This document shows positions 38,701 through 46,322 of a stretch of DNA of 64,000 nucleotides, in pieces. Positions within the stretch are counted from its first letter, which is position 1, and every line of letters starts with the position of its first letter. The stretch is from NCBI RefSeq assembly GCF_902459465.1, contig NC_047071.1, forward strand, positions 12,916,385-12,980,384, in the 5' to 3' direction. Origin of the DNA: Asterias rubens. Lineage: Eukaryota; Echinodermata; Asteroidea; Forcipulatida; Asteriidae. The position numbers and the translations under genes were made by a program. The notes under the pieces are model-generated. The model was given only the letters and a program-made list of their open reading frames with translations. It was not told where the DNA came from and ran no database searches.

Positions 38701-41285
38701 CATCTCGGTTCTTAGGAGGTACCCAAGTACTCTTTTCCCTGAAGCGGTTGCGGGGAATAGGTTGGGTCTCCACAGATGACTCGTCATCCATGGAGGGCTC
38801 TACATGAAAGTATTCACGTAGGCGTAACCTACGATTGAATTGGGCCATGTCCTGTTGGAAAAGAAGTTGGTTAGGTTCTCTGGGTGTGGGGCAAAACTTA
38901 AGACCCCTTGAGAGGAGTTTAACCTGTGGGTCAGTAAGGACCATGTCAGACAGGTTAACTACAGTATTGGTCTCTGGCAACCTAACAGTAGGAGGAGCAA
39001 TGGTGGCTCTCTTACTGTGGAAACGTCTATGGGTGTGTTTCTTATGGTTAGCCAGGACATTCATACGTTTCTTGTTCTGTTTGTCCATTAGGGTGGACCT
39101 TAAGTGTTTGACGTTACATAGTATGGTATCTTGTAACTGTTCAAACTCTTCAATAGAGCATGACTCCTGGAGTTGAGACTCAGTGTTTGTTATCTCAAGT
39201 AACTGATTATCAATGAATTGTTGGCATTGATTTTCCAGCAACTTGATCAAACGGAAAGACGTATTAGTGAGTGTCTTGTTCCATTTCTTCAAAAAGGATG
39301 GGTCAAGGTCCCCAAAGGAAGGGGTACACTTGATCTGTAGGCCTTTGGGAATGATACGGGACAAACGATAAAAACGGTAGTTATCAAGATGTGACATGTA
39401 ACGGGTGTTCTTTATATATATATAAAATTATATTTTATTTTTAAATTTTTTTTCTGCATATTTCTGTCTCATTAAGCCCTTTCCTCTCATTGGCCCATTT
39501 CAAATCAAACTCACAACAGTCTCGTGCATATTTCTGTCTCATTAAGCCCTCCCCTCTCATTGGCCCATCATTTGACCTCATACATAGTCATATGACCTCC
39601 CTTATCATTATTCATTTATGCACACATTCATGCCTTATGAATAATATAACAATAGACTGTCTCATTAAGACTCATGCCATCCTTTGTTATGCTAATTTAA
39701 GCCTTTAATCCTATTGATTTATGAATATATGAATAATATAACAATAGATTGTCTAATTAAGACCCAACACACTACTGACAAGCATAATGACCTTGTGTTT
39801 AAACGGGGCCAACTGCAAAAACGTTTGGTAACTGTAAATAATTTTATATAAACAGTTTTTTTAATGTGAAAATGTTGACAAAATTGGTCGTGGAATTTTC
39901 ACGTGAATAATGAATGTGGTCAGAATAATAATGTGGTCAGAGATGTGGTTGAAACCCACTTTTTAACGTGGACAGTTTTTTCTTCCTTTTTTTTCCCCCA
40001 AACTATGAGTTGAAAATAACGTTCAAATAACGTGGCCTAGAAATGTTTTAATTATGAGAAATCGAAGGGAGCTGTATAAGGAATACCACGCAATTTTGAG
40101 TGACACTGGAGTGGATCATTATATACTACTTTCAAAACTTTCTCATCATAGCCTTGGCATTTTATAACAAACAGTTACAAACAGTTTTCAAAGTCCAAAC
40201 TCGTCCGAACCAAGGCAACGGGTTTCTTTAAGTTCAAGTAGGTCTACTGTAAACAATCTGAATAAGCAAACTCAAACCCCAAATCGAGCCAATTTTTGGA
40301 AATTAAAATGTTCGTGGTTTTCGTTTATGAATGATGTGGTCAGAGATGTGGTTGACACCCGCTATACAAACGTTTCCCCCCCCCCAAAAAAAAAAAAAAA
40401 AAAAAAAACTGTCACTTTTCAGCTGAAACGTTCACATGCTACTTTTATGTAAACAAAAAAATATCCAGATAATTTTTTTTGTATTTAATTTCAGCATATA
40501 CCTTGCATGACAATACAAATCCATGACCCTGCAAGGTATACAATGTTTTGGCTGATCTGACCCGAGATTTTAAATTGTTATGCTTTAAAGATGCTATGTC
40601 AGATTTTTGGCCCCAAACATTAAACATTGATTTTTTTTGAGTGAATGGTATTTCAAAGAGTATCACCCGCTCTAACGAAAAAAGATTTAACTTTTACTTT
40701 TAATGGTCAGGAACCATGACAAAAATTTAAAACGTTTCTTATAAAACACATAAGAATTTGTCACGTTATATATTGTCGGGCTCCAGACAAAAAACTAGTT
40801 TGTAGCACTTTATTTCACTGCTACTATAAAATGGCGGACTTTTTCGAGCAATGGCTCAAATGAAAGCTTGTAACTTTCTCGACCCCCATCAAAATACCTA
40901 CTGAGTTTCAAATCAAAATTTGTGGGTCAAATTGGCAAAAAGTCTGACATAGCATCTTATAATAGTTATTCTTGTATAAAGCTTTCATTCAATTTAATAT
41001 GATCAATTCAATGCAGTTCATTTAGCTTATATATTTTTCAATTAAACACAACTACAAAACAGTAGTGTCAACAAATAAAGATTACGTGTTTATATTAATT
41101 AAAAAAACGTTTAAATTAAAAAAAATGTTTTTAAACATTTTTAAAAACATTATTATTTAAAAATAATAATGTCTGTAATACAAACGAAACTGAAATTCAG
41201 AAATTTAATTCTGAAGTAATCTCGAAAATAAATTCTTACCCTGTATAATGATTGCGACGGCACTTATAAGCAAGAGACGCCACAT
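14768..41285 (-). CDS. Secreted discoidin (F5/8 type C) domain protein, 5-exon model, 296 aa
   Basis: Exons in reading order: 41285-41240, 17960-17886, 16897-16685, 16340-15970, 14953-14768 (stop TAA). All borders are GT-AG and phases agree (891 nt). Exon 1 encodes a short hydrophobic signal peptide (MWRLLLISAVAIII); a pyrimidine-rich AG just upstream of its ATG suggests a 5' UTR intron. Exons 2-3 encode a Cys-containing N-terminal region with no recognised fold. Exons 4-5 carry a discoidin domain from about residue 115: CDAADRLGIEHG, FSASS, the GGWKA/GSWIQVELG core, GNTDGTTEV and a C-terminus ending LRFELLGC. Discoidin domains bind carbohydrate, phospholipid or matrix; the ligand is unknown here. 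Exons 3-5 are solid. Linking the exon at 41,240 and the small exon 2 is inferred from phase and signals; their join puts the 23-kb first intron around the palindrome and Penelope-like element. Other signal exons could exist. Confidence 0.75.
17339..17598. mobile_element. Short foldback element with TGACGTCA ends
   Basis: About 105-bp imperfect inverted arms run from 'tgacgtcaatcgaggcagac' to its complement at 17,579-17,598, around an A/T-rich loop. Inner 'acatgtac' and 'gtcgtgagtt' motifs are mirrored. It lies in the intron between discoidin exons 2 and 3. Probably a MITE. Confidence 0.9.
19661..19666. other. Target-site duplication, left copy (GACAAG)
   Basis: GACAAG abuts the first base of the inverted repeat. 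The matching copy is at 33,210-33,215, and again at the end of the tandem duplicate near 39,777. Confidence 0.85.
20003..20165. repeat. (TA)n / A-rich tract in the left arm
   Basis: Alternating TA runs and A-runs with no complexity. The equivalents are 32,690-32,890 in the right arm and 36,010-36,174 plus 39,412-39,450 in the duplicate, where the Penelope-like element has split it. Long open frames across it are not genes. Confidence 0.9.
20150..20674 (-). CDS. Unknown element ORF, left-arm copy, basic C-terminus
   Basis: First ATG at 20,674 starts MDADGNCTSW. The body is mixed alpha-helical-looking sequence with REYEEDVDY; the C-terminal third is rich in Arg and Ala (ASRRAAARRKAHREG). No family recognised. 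A histone-type stem-loop (20,221-20,236) lies within the final codons. Here the stop used in the right arm (ATTTAA) reads ATTCAA, so the frame runs on about 15 codons into low-complexity DNA, a sign of decay or that the 3' end lies elsewhere. The first ATG (gcaacgATGG) has a good context. Confidence 0.45.
   Translation of the reverse strand: MDADGNCTSWMVFAYNSFNFSIADKTNHVALLEAQRQRCNELHRISLAIKTREYEEDVDYITIESAMVQAAFVSNTAYFNYLESLPKGFEKRRQIRSALNPSPGSKSGWLKYVRALAAHARPQPRDPASRRAAARRKAHREGACKTGSIKSHHIFKREIQSLSVFFNVFYKCFL
20221..20236 (-). promoter_or_regulatory. Histone-type 3' stem-loop, left arm, signal 2
   Basis: Minus-strand GGCTCT-ATTA-AGAGCC followed by ACCACA and a purine-rich CAAAAGAGAG about ten bases on. 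It matches the replication-dependent histone mRNA 3' signal plus histone downstream element, except for the loop ATTA (usual TTTC or TTTA). Confidence 0.7.
20788..21180 (+). repeat. Duplicated 115-bp module inside the left arm
   Basis: The blocks at about 20,788-20,901 and 21,064-21,176 share 'ggttggaagcgagatcaata', 'ataaccttgaacaaaagg' and 'cttcgggggaaaggttgtta'. Both are mirrored in the right arm, so the duplication predates or accompanied palindrome formation. Confidence 0.85.
21564..21579 (-). promoter_or_regulatory. Histone-type 3' stem-loop, left arm, signal 1
   Basis: Minus-strand GGTTCT-TTTC-AGAGCC: the canonical histone hairpin with one C-to-T change that keeps a G-U pair. It is followed by CCCCAAC and CCAAAAAGAGAA, a good downstream element. 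It lies just after the H2B remnant on the same strand. Confidence 0.85.
21590..21776 (-). pseudogene. H2B: Histone H2B remnant, left arm
   Basis: Minus-strand translation gives the H2B N-terminal tail (RKKAGEAKGAPPDGNRKRRRK). The next frame then gives YIYKLIKQVHHES, matching the alpha-1 start YIYKVLKQVHPDT. About seven residues between them are lost with a frameshift, and the core fold after alpha-1 is absent. The histone 3' stem-loop follows directly, so this is a captured histone gene with most of the core deleted. The original initiator is not recognisable. Confidence 0.8.
23560..24780. repeat. Low-complexity AAACTAAAAACT-type tract, left arm
   Basis: About 1.2 kb of degenerate units built on 'aactaaaaact', 'aaactgcaaact' and 'aactacaaact', almost G-free on this strand. 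It is mirrored at about 28,100-29,320 and partly repeated at 33,607-34,497. No open frame or promoter is visible. Confidence 0.85.
25622..25660 (+). promoter_or_regulatory. TATA box and cap-like site, left arm
   Basis: TATAAAAA at 25,622-25,629 and TCATTCC at about 25,654-25,660, some 30 bp apart. The cap resembles the PyCATTCPu start site of sea urchin histone genes. Upstream are bZIP-type sites: TGACGTCA (about 25,457) and TTACGTAA (about 25,488 and 25,541). The mirrored set is in the right arm. Confidence 0.65.
25731..25844 (+). CDS. Small unknown ORF of the inner unit, left arm (37 aa, frame-broken)
   Basis: ATG in an excellent context (taaccATGG), about 75 nt below the cap-like site; the product begins MAEVFIPNVDCDG and stops at 25,842-25,844. 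The +1 frame then stays open from 25,840 to TAA at 25,927-25,929 with a Lys-rich stretch (DEAAKKTKADKIRK), so one frameshift may have split a protein of about 66 residues. AATAAA follows at 25,025 plus 1,000, that is 26,025-26,030. Family unknown. Confidence 0.4.
   Translation: MAEVFIPNVDCDGVLTGTPSSPTSVFRPFDCVNSQLN
26025..26030 (+). terminator. Poly(A) signal AATAAA of the left inner unit
   Basis: AATAAA 180 bp below the small ORF and 135 bp before the palindrome centre, so a transcript could end before reading into the other arm. Mirror at 26,339-26,344. Confidence 0.5.
26165..26204. other. 40-bp centre of the palindrome
   Basis: Unique spacer between 'cgcaccaaa' and 'tttggtgcg'. It contains CTGCAG and a short CAG/CTG-like symmetry. 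It is not a sequencing adapter sequence that I recognise. Confidence 0.9.
26525..26638 (-). CDS. Small unknown ORF of the inner unit, right arm
   Basis: Mirror image of 25,731-25,844 with the same reading frame and stop. Its TATA box is at 26,740-26,747 on the minus strand and its AATAAA at 26,339-26,344. The two units face each other across the centre. Confidence 0.4.
   Translation of the reverse strand: MAEVFIPNVDCDGVLTGTPSSPTSVFRPFDCVNSQLN
26709..26747 (-). promoter_or_regulatory. TATA box and cap-like site, right arm
   Basis: Mirror of 25,622-25,660 (minus strand TATAAAAA, TCATTCC), directed toward the palindrome centre. Confidence 0.65.
26915..27420. other. 506-bp segment present only in the right arm
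   Basis: The left arm reads straight from ...GATAACGAAT into GTGACGTCA (about 25,455). In the right arm the same two sequences are separated by 506 bp. The segment has a 19-bp tandem duplication ('ccgcacctcccaaatgagt', about 27,169-27,206) and no recognised gene. Either an insertion on the right or a deletion on the left. Confidence 0.9.
28100..29320. repeat. Low-complexity tract, right arm
   Basis: Reverse complement of the left-arm tract ('agtttttagt', 'gtttgcagtttg'). Confidence 0.85.
31100..31285 (+). pseudogene. H2B: Histone H2B remnant, right arm
   Basis: Same remnant as 21,590-21,776 on the plus strand. One residue differs in the tail (GNKKRRRK against GNRKRRRK). It has the same internal loss and frameshift, so the damage predates the inverted duplication. 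Confidence 0.8.
31296..31311 (+). promoter_or_regulatory. Histone-type 3' stem-loop, right arm, signal 1
   Basis: GGTTCT-TTTC-AGAGCC with a CCAAAAAGAGAA downstream element, following the H2B remnant. Confidence 0.85.
32202..32684 (+). CDS. Unknown element ORF, right-arm copy
   Basis: ATG at 32,202 to TAA at 32,682-32,684, 160 residues, starting MDADGNCTSW. Against the other two copies it has a 3-bp in-frame insertion (one extra Met before ESLPKGF), an Arg-to-Leu change (YVLALAAH) and Phe for Ile near the end (GSFKSH). The frame stays open in all three. Upstream in-frame codons without an ATG run back to 32,154. No family recognised. Its basic tail could bind nucleic acid; that is a guess. 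Confidence 0.5.
   Translation: MDADGNCTSWMVFAYNSFNFSIADKTNHVALLEAQRQRCNELHRISLAIKTREYEEDVDYITIESAMVQAAFVSNTAYFNYLMESLPKGFEKRRQIRSALNPSPGSKSGWLKYVLALAAHARPQPRDPASRRAAARRKAHREGACKTGSFKSHHIFKREI
32643..32658 (+). promoter_or_regulatory. Histone-type 3' stem-loop, right arm, signal 2
   Basis: GGCTCT-TTTA-AGAGCC-ACC followed by CAAAAGAGAG. The loop here is the accepted TTTA form. The hairpin lies before the TAA of the ORF rather than after it. Confidence 0.75.
33210..33215. other. Target-site duplication, right copy (GACAAG)
   Basis: Directly follows the right end ...CACTACT of the palindrome. Sequence beyond it has no counterpart left of 19,661. Confidence 0.85.
34501..34604 (+). pseudogene. 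H2B: Histone H2B remnant, truncated third copy
   Basis: Begins at 'gtagaaagg', right at the deletion join, so only the YIYKLIKQVHHES part and downstream survive. Confidence 0.7.
34615..34630 (+). promoter_or_regulatory. Histone-type 3' stem-loop, duplicate, signal 1
   Basis: Identical to 31,296-31,311, including the downstream element. Confidence 0.85.
35521..36000 (+). CDS. Unknown element ORF, third copy
   Basis: ATG 35,521 to TAA 35,998-36,000, 159 residues. It matches the left-arm protein at the sites where the right-arm copy is unique (no extra Met, Arg in YVRALAAH, Ile in GSIKSH), but keeps the TAA that the left arm lost. Confidence 0.5.
   Translation: MDADGNCTSWMVFAYNSFNFSIADKTNHVALLEAQRQRCNELHRISLAIKTREYEEDVDYITIESAMVQAAFVSNTAYFNYLESLPKGFEKRRQIRSALNPSPGSKSGWLKYVRALAAHARPQPRDPASRRAAARRKAHREGACKTGSIKSHHIFKREI
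35959..35974 (+). promoter_or_regulatory. Histone-type 3' stem-loop, duplicate, signal 2
   Basis: GGCTCT-ATTA-AGAGCC-ACCACA with CAAAAGAGAG downstream, as in the left arm. Confidence 0.7.
36199..36225 (-). ncRNA. Hammerhead-ribozyme-like core near the PLE 3' end
   Basis: On the minus strand: CTGAAGA (fits CUGANGA), a 5-bp stem GGTCC/GGATC with loop GGATT, then GAAA. A very short stem III (GC/GC) and an AUC could follow. PLEs are known to carry minimal hammerheads. Stem I is not convincing here, so activity is uncertain. Confidence 0.45.
36743..39397 (-). CDS. Penelope-like reverse transcriptase with GIY-YIG endonuclease, 884 aa
   Basis: Full-length uninterrupted ORF. The N-terminal 270 residues are basic and helical. 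The PLE-type start of the RT (KRADKGSAVVVM) is near residue 275, followed by a palm motif with FDVSSLYTNIP and the catalytic FIDD at residues 523-526. A Cys cluster CHKC-x4-CKTC lies at about 747-758. The C-terminal 97 residues form a GIY-YIG nuclease (VVYVI, YVGET, Arg and His following, and the ending typical of the family, SHWIHQLKTVKPFGLN). The Cys cluster before GIY-YIG is as in Neptune/Poseidon-type PLEs; the clade is not settled. Function: nicking of target DNA and target-primed reverse transcription of its own RNA. All visible catalytic motifs are intact. Confidence 0.97.
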   Translation of the reverse strand: MSHLDNYRFYRLSRIIPKGLQIKCTPSFGDLDPSFLKKWNKTLTNTSFRLIKLLENQCQQFIDNQLLEITNTESQLQESCSIEEFEQLQDTILCNVKHLRSTLMDKQNKKRMNVLANHKKHTHRRFHSKRATIAPPTVRLPETNTVVNLSDMVLTDPQVKLLSRGLKFCPTPREPNQLLFQQDMAQFNRRLRLREYFHVEPSMDDESSVETQPIPRNRFREKSTWVPPKNRDVSLETYINSVNSEVLKAPSTPTPNNLPQDERHALTQLRQSPDIVIKRADKGSAVVVMNTHDYIAEGLRQLSNTDHYIECASDPTESFSQDISDTLVKIYNANDIEKDTFNYLLPHDPRTARFYLLPKIHKPNNPGRPIVSGNGSPTERISEFVDSFLKPLVCRIPSFIKDTKDFLHKLDEVKHQIPDSAILVTFDVSSLYTNIPHHEGMSACVSALNASNQSRPSVSHIKELMSHILMKNNFTFSDRHFLQVQGTAMGTKMAPSYANLFMSQLEDRLLSSAPNRPLVWWRFIDDIFSIWCGDQDSLDEFIAHINSFHPTIKFTTEQSLTSVNFLDVTITKSPNGLVTDVYSKPTDTHQYLLSNSCHPSHCKKAIAYSQALRIRRICSTDTLYKRRSSELRKHLVSRGHSERRVQLAINRALNVPRHTLLTNTGAKKPPTNRVALVTTFHPKLPKLPSILNNNMPILHSSSRLHSAITEVPMVAFRRPKNLGDILVRAKLPPGTVQTQPPTDILGCHKCTRSKCKTCLHIKPSLKVKSHTTGSSYNIKTDSECSTSNVVYVISCKRCGLQYVGETKTKLSLRFANHVSSIKTKKPYPVSIHFNSPNHSVIDVELLVIEACNGDDTHRKNRESHWIHQLKTVKPFGLNINTGVK
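40587..40959. mobile_element. MITE with AAGATGCTATGTCAGA ends
   Basis: 'aaagatgctatgtcagattt' at 40,587 and its near-complement 'aaagtctgacatagcatctt' ending at 40,959. Non-coding. Confidence 0.85.
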
Positions 41286-41596
41286 TTTGCACTGTTGAAA
41301 AATGAAAGAAATCTTAATTTTACAAAAATATGGGGAATACAAACATATTATAATAGAAACAAACCGCATGTAGAGTAAATTTTAACTGATTTGTATACTG
41401 ACTTCTTACTGCCCCGCAAACTATTTAATATTGGTTAAATTTATAAGGAAACTTGCAACATGAAGTCCAAGTTATAGTCGGTCGCGTGATGGTCGGGCGT
41501 CGGAAATTTTGACGCGCGATCATAAAAAGACACGGTTTTTAGGTCTCAGTCTTAGGATTGCGCGCAAGATTTCCGTCGCGAGACCGACTATAAACC

Positions 41597-41665
41597 GGCC
41601 TTAACTCAGTCGATAGAGCGCTGGAATGTTAAACCGGAGGTCGCAAGTTGTTATTCCGCGCTAGT
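41597..41665 (+). repeat. tRNA-like SINE head, degraded
   Basis: 'taactcagtcgatagagcgc' resembles an A box and 'ggtcgcaagttgttattcc' a damaged B box. Not a functional tRNA gene. Confidence 0.5.
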
Positions 41666-41698
41666 CAATTTCGTCTTTGTTAAACCCACAACAGGTTG

Positions 41699-42372
41699 AA
41701 GGCAGTGGACACTATTGGTAACTCGAAATAATTATTAGCCTAAACCTTACTTTGTAACGTGTAATGGGGAGCTGTTGATAGTATAACCAGTGTGAGAAAC
41801 GGCTTTCTCTGAAGTAACGTAGTTTTCGAGAAAGAAGTAAATTATTTACATGAATTTGATTTCGACAACCGATTGAGCTCAACCGATTGAGCTCAAATGT
41901 ACACAGGTTTGTTACTTAAAGGCAGTGGACACTATTGGTAATTACTCAAAATAATTATTGCCATAAAATCTTTCTTGGTGACGAGTAATGGGGAGAGGTT
42001 GATGGTATAACACATTGTGAGAAACGGCTCCCTCTGAAGTGCCATAGTTTTCGAGAAAGAAGTAATTTTCCACGAGTTTAATTTCGAGACCTCAAGTTTA
42101 GAACTTGAGGTCTCGAAATCAACCATCTAAACGCACACAACTTCGTGTGACAAGGGTTATTTTTCTTTCATTATTATCTCGCAACTTCGATGACCGATTG
42201 AGCTCAAATTTTCACATGTTTGTTATTTTATGCATATGTTGAGATACACCAACTGCGAAGGCTAGTCTTTGACAATTACCAACAGTGTCCACTGCCTTTA
42301 ATGCATATTTTGAGATAAACAAGCTGAGAAGACTGGTCTTTGGCAATTACCAATAGTGTACCCTGTCTTTAA
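41699..42372. mobile_element. MITE family A cluster (fragment, full copy, fragment)
   Basis: The full copy is about 41,920-42,300, with ends 'aaaggcagtggacactattg' and 'cagtgtccactgccttta'. It is flanked by partial copies on both sides, consistent with nested or tandem insertion. Confidence 0.85.
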
Positions 42373-42889
42373 GAAGAATGGACGAGAAAGTATCGATTCG
42401 TGCATAAAATGTAAGGGAATGATTTTGTCAGTAATGCCGTTGTTTTACTAATGTAAATTAATTAACTTGGACGTTTTTTTTTTAACTGCACGTATAACAT
42501 GTTTTCAGCTGTGTTTTGCCACATCACTTATTTCAATTTGGGAAGACAGTCATTTCAAGTTGAACTATCACCTAAGTTTGTAACGAATATACAGTTGTTT
42601 GTTGATTCGTAAAAAAAAAATAGTTGCTTTCATCAATAGACTGACGTCACAGAAATAGTTTTCAAAACAAGTATAGTGGCTGACGCATAAAACTGTCGCC
42701 AGGTTGATTTGAACCTCTCATGTTTTAAGCATTACCTTTATTATTGTATCCGCATCATATCATAGCACTATTTTATGTACCCTTCAAACTTAAATTGGGT
42801 CTTATCCATACACACCAGTTGTGTTAGCACTTTATAATAATCAATACTTTGCCGAACTCTGTTGACAAAGAAATCACACTTATATTTCT

Positions 42890-42960
42890 CAGGAGGTATT
42901 CGAACCCACAACTTTCGCAAAATCTAGAGCAGTGTTTTACAATCGCGATTGCCTGGGAGC
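42890..42960 (-). repeat. SINE-like fragment in reverse
   Basis: The reverse complement shows a B-box-like GGGTTCGAATACC. The body is degraded. Confidence 0.4.
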
Positions 42961-42994
42961 TATAGACAGTTCGAATCATGTAACAATATTATTG

Positions 42995-43340
42995 TTAAAG
43001 GATTTGGGTACCTTTTATAATAAAACACGATGTCAACAGATTTACATTAAACTTACACCGTTTGAAGATAATGATAGTAGAAAGCGTACCTTAAAATGTT
43101 GTTCGCTGAAGTAATGTAGTTTTTGAGAAATGAGTAAAACAATGTCATGAAAATACGGTTGTACATGCTAAAATGGTTTTCATCTCATATTCAGTGAGAC
43201 GAAAATTATTTTCATGACACTGTTTTACTCATTTTTTAAAAACTACAGCACATCAGCAAGTTAGTAATATTTCCAGGGAAGCTTTCTACTGTCATTATCT
43301 TCATACTGTGCAAGTTTACTGTTAACCTGTAAACATGAAA
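42995..43340. mobile_element. Palindromic MITE
   Basis: Mirrored blocks include 'gaagataatgatagtagaaagc' against 'gctttctactgtcattatcttc', and 'catgaaaat' against its complement around a central 'ttttcatctcatattcagtgag'. Confidence 0.75.
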
Positions 43341-43671
43341 TGAAAACAAAGTAAACTCCTACCTGACAAATTGATGCATTCACGTCCAGTCAAGTCAAAT
43401 TACTCTTTGGGTGAAACGCTTGTGCTCTCACTACTTGAGGAAAGCCGTGTTTTTTACGGTTGGACTAAGAAAAACCGACCCCTGCAGGTGACCATCCTTG
43501 GTTTGCGTACCATGAAACCATGGAAACCTCTAACAACAAAATTAATAATGAATGCATATTGTTTAGAAATTCATCCGATGGCTCCCAACTCAAAAGCGTT
43601 TGGCATCATGGTACAAAGCACATTGATTAATTACTTTTTTTGTAGGGGGGGGGGGGGGGGTAAAGGAGTTT

Positions 43672-44230
43672 AGGCAGTGGACACTATTGGTAATTACTCA
43701 AAATAATTATTATCATAAAACCTTTCTTGATTACGAGTAATGGGGAGAGGTTGATAGTATATTATAATTATTGGTTTATTTCATAAAAACATTACCAAGA
43801 AATGAACAGTATGACAACCGATACGGTTGAATTGCACTAGATCATGTACATCATATATAAAAACATCTTTAAAAAGAGCTAAAGGTTAAACAATTAAAAC
43901 ACACAATAGCTAATGAGTAAGTATTACCATGGAGTTTAAATTAAAAGTATAAAATATTGTGAGAAACAGCCCCCTCTGAAGTGACGTAGTTTTTGAGAAA
44001 GAATGTATTTTCCACTAATTTGATTTCGAGACCTAAGATTTAGAATGTAATCAAGCATCTAAAAGCACACAACCTCGTGTATTTTTCTTTCACTATTATC
44101 TCTATTATTTCACTGCGGCGACAGATTGAGCTCAAATTTTAACAGGTTTGTTATTTTGTGTATATGTTGAGATACATTAAGTAAGAAGACTGGTCTTTGA
44201 CAATTACCAACAGTTTCCCCTGTCCTTAAT
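43672..44230. mobile_element. MITE family A copy split by an insertion
   Basis: Begins 'aggcagtggacactattggt' and ends near 'cagtttcccctgtcctta'. About 180 bp (43,762-43,945) of unrelated AT-rich sequence interrupts it. Confidence 0.7.
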
Positions 44231-46322
44231 TATTGAAGCTCTGGCCTTTGTTTTAAAAGGTTGTTTAGATTATTCCAGTCGGCTCCCGCCTTCGCGCATC
44301 ATTGAGCTTCAATTAATCCCGGTCAAAAATGCCTGTGCCACGTGACAACCTCACATGCACCCCCCCCTACCTATCACATTACTAAACTAGGGGCTGTTAA
44401 AATTTACACCACGGGTGTTATCATACTAGGAGAGAACAAAACATCGCACCAAAACATAACTTCAATGTAACTATACTAGAAGAGACCAGTCCTATTATTT
44501 ACAACGAAATTATGTTGGAAATTTTGATTATTTTCGGGTTATCTGACATACTAACAGCACCCATGATGTCAACTTTAAACACTCAAGTTTTTGCTGTATA
44601 TTATTCTGAAGCTGAGAATAAGTGAGTATTTAAATGCATCACTCATTTTGTAGAGTGTCGTGTAGCCCACGCCATGGAAATGACGTCACTTTGAGACTTG
44701 CAAATAATGTATCGTCTAGTTCGATTCTTTATAAGTACACTAGTTATAAAAATGTCAAAGAAATTTTAGAAATCCACTGCATGATTGTTTTTGGTCGGCC
44801 TCACTGACGGGGAGCTGTAAGACTTGCGTACCCGCTTTCCGTGACGTCATCCAAGGAATTATTGTCTTCAAACCATCGTGTGATAAAAGACCCCTTTAAA
44901 AACACATATTTTTGTATTAATATTTGTTTTTTTCGTCATTGTTTTTAAACTATGTTCGTAAGAGTGTATTGCATGGTGTGGTGGTGAATGCATTTCCAAC
45001 CTTTAGTCACTTATAGTTATTGAAAAAGGGGATTAACCTTAAAGTAATACAGGAAGTTCGGATGTAGTTATTTATTTTATCGACAATAACCTTGTCTGCA
45101 GAGATTTAAAAGCTCTTAAAAGGAGAGCAACGCTTATAAAAATGTCAATATAAAATTGCAATAGAGTGTCGGTATTTTTATATTTAGCTAAAAAGTAGAA
45201 ACTTCATTACTGTAGTCCTAGTTATAAAGTGCACACAAATTTGTCCACCGTCACAATAGCAGATTTCCATTGTTGCACGTGTTTAAAGTACATGAAACCA
45301 CCCAAACAGTGTTTCAAATTGTGACTGAACATACCATTAAACTGAAAATAAACTGATTGGGTTACTTTACTTGATTTATTTTTGATTTTTTTGATTTTTG
45401 ATTTTTGATTTTTTTATCACCATCACTTTCCAACGCGAAAAAAGTATGTTTTAGCCTTTCGGTCCTTTGTTTGTATTGAAATTTTAGATTTAATACTCAA
45501 AATTTATTGTACTAATCAACTCAAATTACTTTCAGTGTTATCATGAGTGTCCATTCAGATTCTGAAACAGTTAAAGGTGTTTCATAGTTACTTCAAAACA
45601 GTTGAGTTATACATGTACACAGTTTTAAGAACATAATGAAGACAGATTGTAACATTGGCGTACACTTTATAACGTGCTTCCTTTCGGTGCGTGCTTATCG
45701 ACAACGAATACGGGGACCAATTTTATAAACTATAAGGAGAAATGAGCAGGATCCCAGTCACATTTTTGTATGCAACTGTACATTAGTTTGGTTGATAACC
45801 ATATTCTGGTAAGCATAATGTTGTTGTGCTTAAGCAACTCTATGAAATTGGACCCAGGCTTTAGCCTAGTAGAATTATTGGTGTACGCTCGGATTTTCAA
45901 TTAAATCCAAGTGTCAAATTTTCCAATTTTTATTATTTCATCAAAAAAAAAGTGAATTAATTAACTAAAAGTTGAGTCATATCCCACATGCAACAGCCGT
46001 CTAAAAAGTTACCGTGGCAACGTGTGTAGGGGGAAGGGGGACCATGGACGGAAGGTGACTCAGAGTCAGTGTTTAGGAGTACTAAACATGACGGTGGGCC
46101 ACGGGGAGGGACCTGGGCTGACTGACCCCACGCAGGAAGCAAGCAGTTCACCATACCCCTAAAGCTGCTCAAGTTGAACATTTATTGCTCTTGTTATTTT
46201 GGTTGGCTCTACTCGCATGAAGTTATTGTGTTTGGACTCAAGAAAAAATGTACAAGGTGAATTTTCACCACATCAGGTGGTAGATGCTCTAATAACTGAC
46301 TGGATTTATTTATTTGAACACC
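44231..46322. other. Intergenic DNA upstream of the Ig receptor gene
   Basis: AT-rich, with a MITE C-like fragment at 45,700-45,858 and a 'gattttt' tract at 45,377-45,410. No exon or clear TATA box is seen near 46,200-46,300. Confidence 0.5.

Larger units (their letters stand above)
36175..39411 (-). mobile_element. Penelope-like retroelement
   Basis: Sits inside the (TA)n tract of the duplicate. The two other copies of the tract are uninterrupted, which fixes both borders to within a few TA units. The 5' leader before the ATG is only about 14 nt, and the 3' region is 568 nt with a G-run (about 36,599-36,611). The target-site duplication is hidden by the TA repeat. The short leader may mean 5' truncation. 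The intact ORF and absence from sister copies indicate recent insertion. Confidence 0.95.
33607..40175 (+). repeat. Tandem duplicate of the outer right arm plus flank
   Basis: Repeats 28,213-33,606 head-to-tail. It includes 394 bp of host flank (33,213-33,606 equals about 39,778-40,175), so duplication followed insertion of the palindrome. Within the copy, about 29,109-31,181 of the parent is missing (join near 34,497) and the Penelope-like element is added at 36,175-39,411. Both ends lie at short 'acaaacagt' homology. Confidence 0.95.
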
